8,939 nucleotides of DNA from Pseudomonadota bacterium (GTDB lineage Bacteria > Pseudomonadota > Alphaproteobacteria > Rhizobiales > Rhizobiaceae). The notes under the pieces are model-generated. The model was not told the DNA's origin, did not search any database, and saw only the letters and a list, made by a program, of their open reading frames with translations. The stretch spans positions 1 to 8,939 of the forward strand of contig JAEWHQ010000270.1 in the NCBI GenBank assembly GCA_023387715.1. The letters run 5' to 3'. Of the stretch, positions 7,041 through 8,939 are shown in pieces; positions within the stretch are counted from its first letter, which is position 1; each line of letters begins with the position of its first letter. The position numbers were made by a program, and so were the translations under genes.

Positions 7041-7727
7041 ATGTCACATGCTCCCAAAATTGCCGTCGTGGAAGATGAAGAAGCGCTTAGTGTATTGCTG
7101 CGCTATAATCTGGAAGCGGAAGGCTATCAGGTCACAACCATCATGCGCGGCGATGAAGCAGAAATTGCTTTACGCGAAGATGTGCCTGACCTGTTGATTT
7201 TGGATTGGATGCTTCCCGGAGTCTCCGGCATTGAACTATGCCGTCGCCTGCGCCAGCGCGCAGAGACCGAACGCCTGCCGATTATCATGCTGACAGCACG
7301 CGGCGAAGAAAGTGAACGCGTGCGAGGTCTGGCGGTTGGCGCGGATGACTATGTGGTCAAACCTTTCTCCACACCTGAGCTGATTGCCCGTGTCAAAGCC
7401 ATGCTGCGCCGTGCCAATCCGAGCTTGCTCTCCCATGTGCTGAAAGTCGGCGATCTCATCCTCGACCGTCAGCAGCACCGTGTCTATCGTAAAGACAAGG
7501 AAGTGCATCTGGGACCGACAGAATATCGCCTGCTTGAATATTTCATGATGGCACCAGGGCGCGTGTTTTCCCGCAGCCAATTGCTGGATGGTGTCTGGGG
7601 TGCTGATATTTACGTTGATGACCGTACCGTGGACGTTCATATCGGACGCCTGCGCAAAGCCATTAACCCGAATGGTTCCACCGACCCGATCCGAACTGTG
7701 CGTGGCGCAGGATATTCCTTCGGTTAG
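7041..7727 (+). CDS. phoB: Phosphate-regulon response regulator PhoB
   Basis: OmpR/PhoB-class transcription factor, 228 residues, that activates phosphate-starvation genes when phosphorylated. The receiver domain (about 5-120) has the acidic pair Glu11-Asp12, the phosphoacceptor Asp55 in LILDWMLPG, Thr85 and Lys107 (KPF). The winged-helix DNA-binding domain (about 130-228) includes GPTEYRLLEY (158-167), the recognition-helix region DDRTVDVHIGRLRKAI (193-208) and the closing RGAGYSF wing. Codons GTG (7038) and ATG (7041) are adjacent; AAGGAA at 7027-7032 lies 8 bases from the ATG, so ATG is preferred. It is the last gene of the cluster, followed by a terminator, and its target Pho boxes lie ahead of pstS. 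The name rests on context plus family, since other OmpR-class regulators share the fold. Confidence 0.95.
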   Translation: MSHAPKIAVVEDEEALSVLLRYNLEAEGYQVTTIMRGDEAEIALREDVPDLLILDWMLPGVSGIELCRRLRQRAETERLPIIMLTARGEESERVRGLAVGADDYVVKPFSTPELIARVKAMLRRANPSLLSHVLKVGDLILDRQQHRVYRKDKEVHLGPTEYRLLEYFMMAPGRVFSRSQLLDGVWGADIYVDDRTVDVHIGRLRKAINPNGSTDPIRTVRGAGYSFG

Positions 7728-7733
7728 GGTTTT

Positions 7734-7769
7734 AAGGCGGCAGTTCGATTAAATCGGCTGCCGCTTTTT
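7734..7769 (+). terminator. Intrinsic terminator of the pst-phoUB operon
   Basis: GCGGCAG (7737-7743) pairs with CTGCCGC (7758-7764), extended outward by a G-T pair and two A-T pairs. An inner CGAT/ATCG stem (7746-7749, 7753-7756) closes a 3-base loop. A T5 run (7765-7769) follows directly. It starts 6 bases after the phoB stop and is the clearest Rho-independent terminator in the window. Confidence 0.9.
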
Positions 7770-8145
7770 CGAATCGATATCTGTCCTGTAAATCATGGTT
7801 TTGGAGAAAACATTAAAAACGGATCAATTCTCACGCAAAGTTACAATTTAAGCATAAAGTTGAGAATAATGGCCGGAACCATAATTGCAAAAACCCGTTA
7901 GCGGTTTTGAAGACGGTCTTGCTTAAGTCTGCGTTAAACCAAACGAAACTGCCCCGCCTCTCAATGTTTGCCTGAAAAGGCTGTAACTCAGGGGCTTTTA
8001 AAGCAAGCTGCATGAAAATGCGTCGCAGCATCAGTCAAAGCTTTTTAAGAAAATATTAATATAAATAAAGTTTCATCAGGCCTGCATCCCGATAAACTTC
8101 GCGTCTTTTAGTCGTTCGTTCACGAATTTATTGTAACTGTGACAT

Positions 8146-8174
8146 TTGACCCACAGGTTCGAATGCGGTTAAAA
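8146..8174 (+). promoter_or_regulatory. Weak candidate promoter for the hydrolase gene
   Basis: TTGACC (8146-8151) is a good -35 hexamer, and 17 bases later comes TTAAAA (8169-8174), a poor -10 inside an A-rich run. The -35 lies inside the CTGTG/CACAG inverted repeat (8137-8156) and just after the TTCGT/ACGAA palindrome (8115-8126), positions where an operator could sit. A start near 8181 would give a leader of about 85 bases. Confidence 0.3.
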
Positions 8175-8204
8175 AATCACACGGATCCACGAAAGACAAA
8201 GTTA

Positions 8205-8241
8205 AAAGCTTTGGGCAAGCACCATAGCACCCCCAAACTTT
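8205..8241 (+). promoter_or_regulatory. Leader hairpin ahead of the hydrolase gene
   Basis: AAAGCTTTGGG (8205-8215) pairs with CCCAAACTTT (8232-8241), giving ten base pairs with one bulged C and a 16-base loop. It ends 12 bases before the AGGA Shine-Dalgarno (8254-8257). No T run follows, so it is more likely a 5'-leader structure affecting stability or translation than a terminator. The pairing is seen directly; the function is inferred. Confidence 0.5.
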
Positions 8242-8265
8242 AGTGCCTGATATAGGATTAAACTG

Positions 8266-8939
8266 ATGAAACACATGTTCTCTGGTCATTCGGCAAAGTT
8301 TGCCCTGACAATGGCAATGCTGGCGGCATCAGTAATTGTATCGGGCTGCAACACCACCGATCAGACAGCGGCGCTTAAAAGCGCCAAGCAATCAAAAATT
8401 GCCAGTGCCGATAAAGGCAATGTCATGAATATCAATGGTGTGAAAACTTATACCTACACTGCCAAAGACCGTGAGTGCCTGGAACGTGCCATGTTCTTTG
8501 AAGCCAACCGTTCCAGTCAGGATGGCCTCGTGGCTGTCGGCACAGTGGTAATTAACCGCCTGTTGTCAAAACAATATCCTGATACGATTTGTGGCGTTGT
8601 CGGACAGAAAAACCAGTTTGCGCCGGGTGTCCTTACCCGCAAAATGAACTCCAAGGCTCTGCCGGATGTCCAAAAAGCGGCTGATGATGTATTGAAGGGC
8701 AAGCGCCATCCGGCTGCTAAAAATTCAATGTTCTTCCACACAGCCGGTTTGAAATTCCCTTACAAAAATATGCATTATGTACTGGTCGCCGGTGGCAATG
8801 CTTTCTATGAAAAACGCAACAAAGACGGCTCCCTGCAAGCGCCTGTTCCGACTGAACCATATAATCTTGCGATGATCTACACACCGCAAAATCAGGCTTT
8901 GCCAAATGGCAAAGCATATAATGTAACAGCACCACAGAC
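8266..8939 (+). CDS. SleB/Hydrolase_2-type cell-wall hydrolase lipoprotein, 3' end missing
   Basis: The frame opens at ATG 8266 (AGGA at 8254-8257, 8-base spacing) and is open to the right edge, 224 residues with no stop. The first 28 residues are a lipoprotein signal ending in the lipobox Val-Ser-Gly-Cys28, so the mature protein should be lipid-anchored at Cys28. A polar linker (29-65) leads to a domain matching the Hydrolase_2/SleB peptidoglycan hydrolase pattern: ECLERAMFFEANR (70-82), AVGTVVINRL (90-99), YPDTICGVVGQ (104-114) with QF (117-118), FFHT with His158, and GGNAFYEK (176-183). The Glu that usually follows Arg-Gly in the EARGE motif is replaced here (EANRSS), while the first Glu (79) is kept. 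Activity is therefore likely but not certain. Cys71 and Cys109 could form a disulfide. It follows the phoB terminator and is probably transcribed separately. Confidence 0.88.
   Translation, partial: MKHMFSGHSAKFALTMAMLAASVIVSGCNTTDQTAALKSAKQSKIASADKGNVMNINGVKTYTYTAKDRECLERAMFFEANRSSQDGLVAVGTVVINRLLSKQYPDTICGVVGQKNQFAPGVLTRKMNSKALPDVQKAADDVLKGKRHPAAKNSMFFHTAGLKFPYKNMHYVLVAGGNAFYEKRNKDGSLQAPVPTEPYNLAMIYTPQNQALPNGKAYNVTAPQ

Larger units (their letters stand above)
7770..8265. other. Gene-free region between phoB and the hydrolase gene
   Basis: These 496 bases hold no convincing gene. They do contain several small inverted repeats: ATTCTCA/TGAGAAT (7827-7833, 7861-7867), a short AAAAC-rich hairpin with CCG/CGG core (7890-7908), AAGAC/GTCTT (7910-7920), TTCGT/ACGAA (8115-8126) and CTGTG/CACAG (8137-8141, 8152-8156). 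A strongly AT-rich patch lies at 8041-8072. The last 60 bases contain the hairpin listed separately. The region may hold a long leader, an untranslated RNA or operators for the downstream gene; sequence alone does not decide. Confidence 0.55.

Noticed and set aside
7831..8031. 66-codon - strand frame in the gene-free region after phoB
   Set aside because: No Shine-Dalgarno, no recognisable protein features, and a composition consistent with chance.
8131..8156. Pho-box-like bases upstream of the hydrolase gene on either strand
   Set aside because: Half-sites match at most 5 of 7 positions and no good pair occurs at 11-bp spacing, unlike the clear array at 1199-1227.
1..8939. CRISPR arrays, tRNA or rRNA genes, insertion sequences, phage or defence genes
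   Set aside because: No spaced repeat array, no tRNA cloverleaf or rRNA sequence, no transposase or terminal repeats, and no atypical coding block were seen.

Overview
The window is a chromosomal phosphate-uptake and phosphate-sensing locus, pstS-pstC-pstA-pstB-phoU-phoB, all on the + strand. It is flanked by a DUF454/YbaN-type membrane protein gene upstream and a lipoprotein cell-wall hydrolase gene downstream. The protein sequences look alphaproteobacterial, most likely Hyphomicrobiales (Rhizobiales). The signs are PstC and PstA with long N-terminal extensions, a rhizobial-style PstB, a PstS with few lysines in its signal peptide, and phoB directly after phoU. Base composition is moderate, neither strongly GC-rich nor AT-rich in the genes, which would fit a Brucellaceae-like or related lineage. 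The genus cannot be fixed from sequence alone.

Layout: (1) 1-81, the start of a secreted protein on the - strand, running off the left edge. (2) 82-702, an AT-rich gene-free stretch. (3) 703-1143, a YbaN-family inner-membrane protein. (4) 1144-1291, the pst promoter region with three Pho-box repeats at 11-bp spacing. (5) 1292-6860, pstS, an intergenic hairpin, then tightly packed pstC, pstA, pstB and phoU. (6) 6861-7040, a 180-bp gap with two hairpins and a promoter-like pair. (7) 7041-7727, phoB, followed by a clear intrinsic terminator. (8) 7770-8265, a second long gene-free region with several inverted repeats. (9) 8266-8939, a SleB/Hydrolase_2 lipoprotein that runs off the right edge.

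How it works together: PstS binds phosphate in the periplasm, PstC and PstA form the membrane channel, and PstB drives transport with ATP. PhoU relays transporter state to a histidine kinase of the PhoR type, which controls PhoB. PhoB~P binds the Pho boxes in front of pstS, closing an autoregulatory loop. No phoR lies in the window. The hairpin after pstS and the hairpins plus possible promoter before phoB suggest three expression levels from one operon: high pstS, lower permease/ATPase, and partly independent phoB.

No undescribed system is evident. The points most worth checking are regulatory: the triple Pho box, the segmented operon, and an exact complement to the start-codon region of the hydrolase gene about 190 bases upstream of it.
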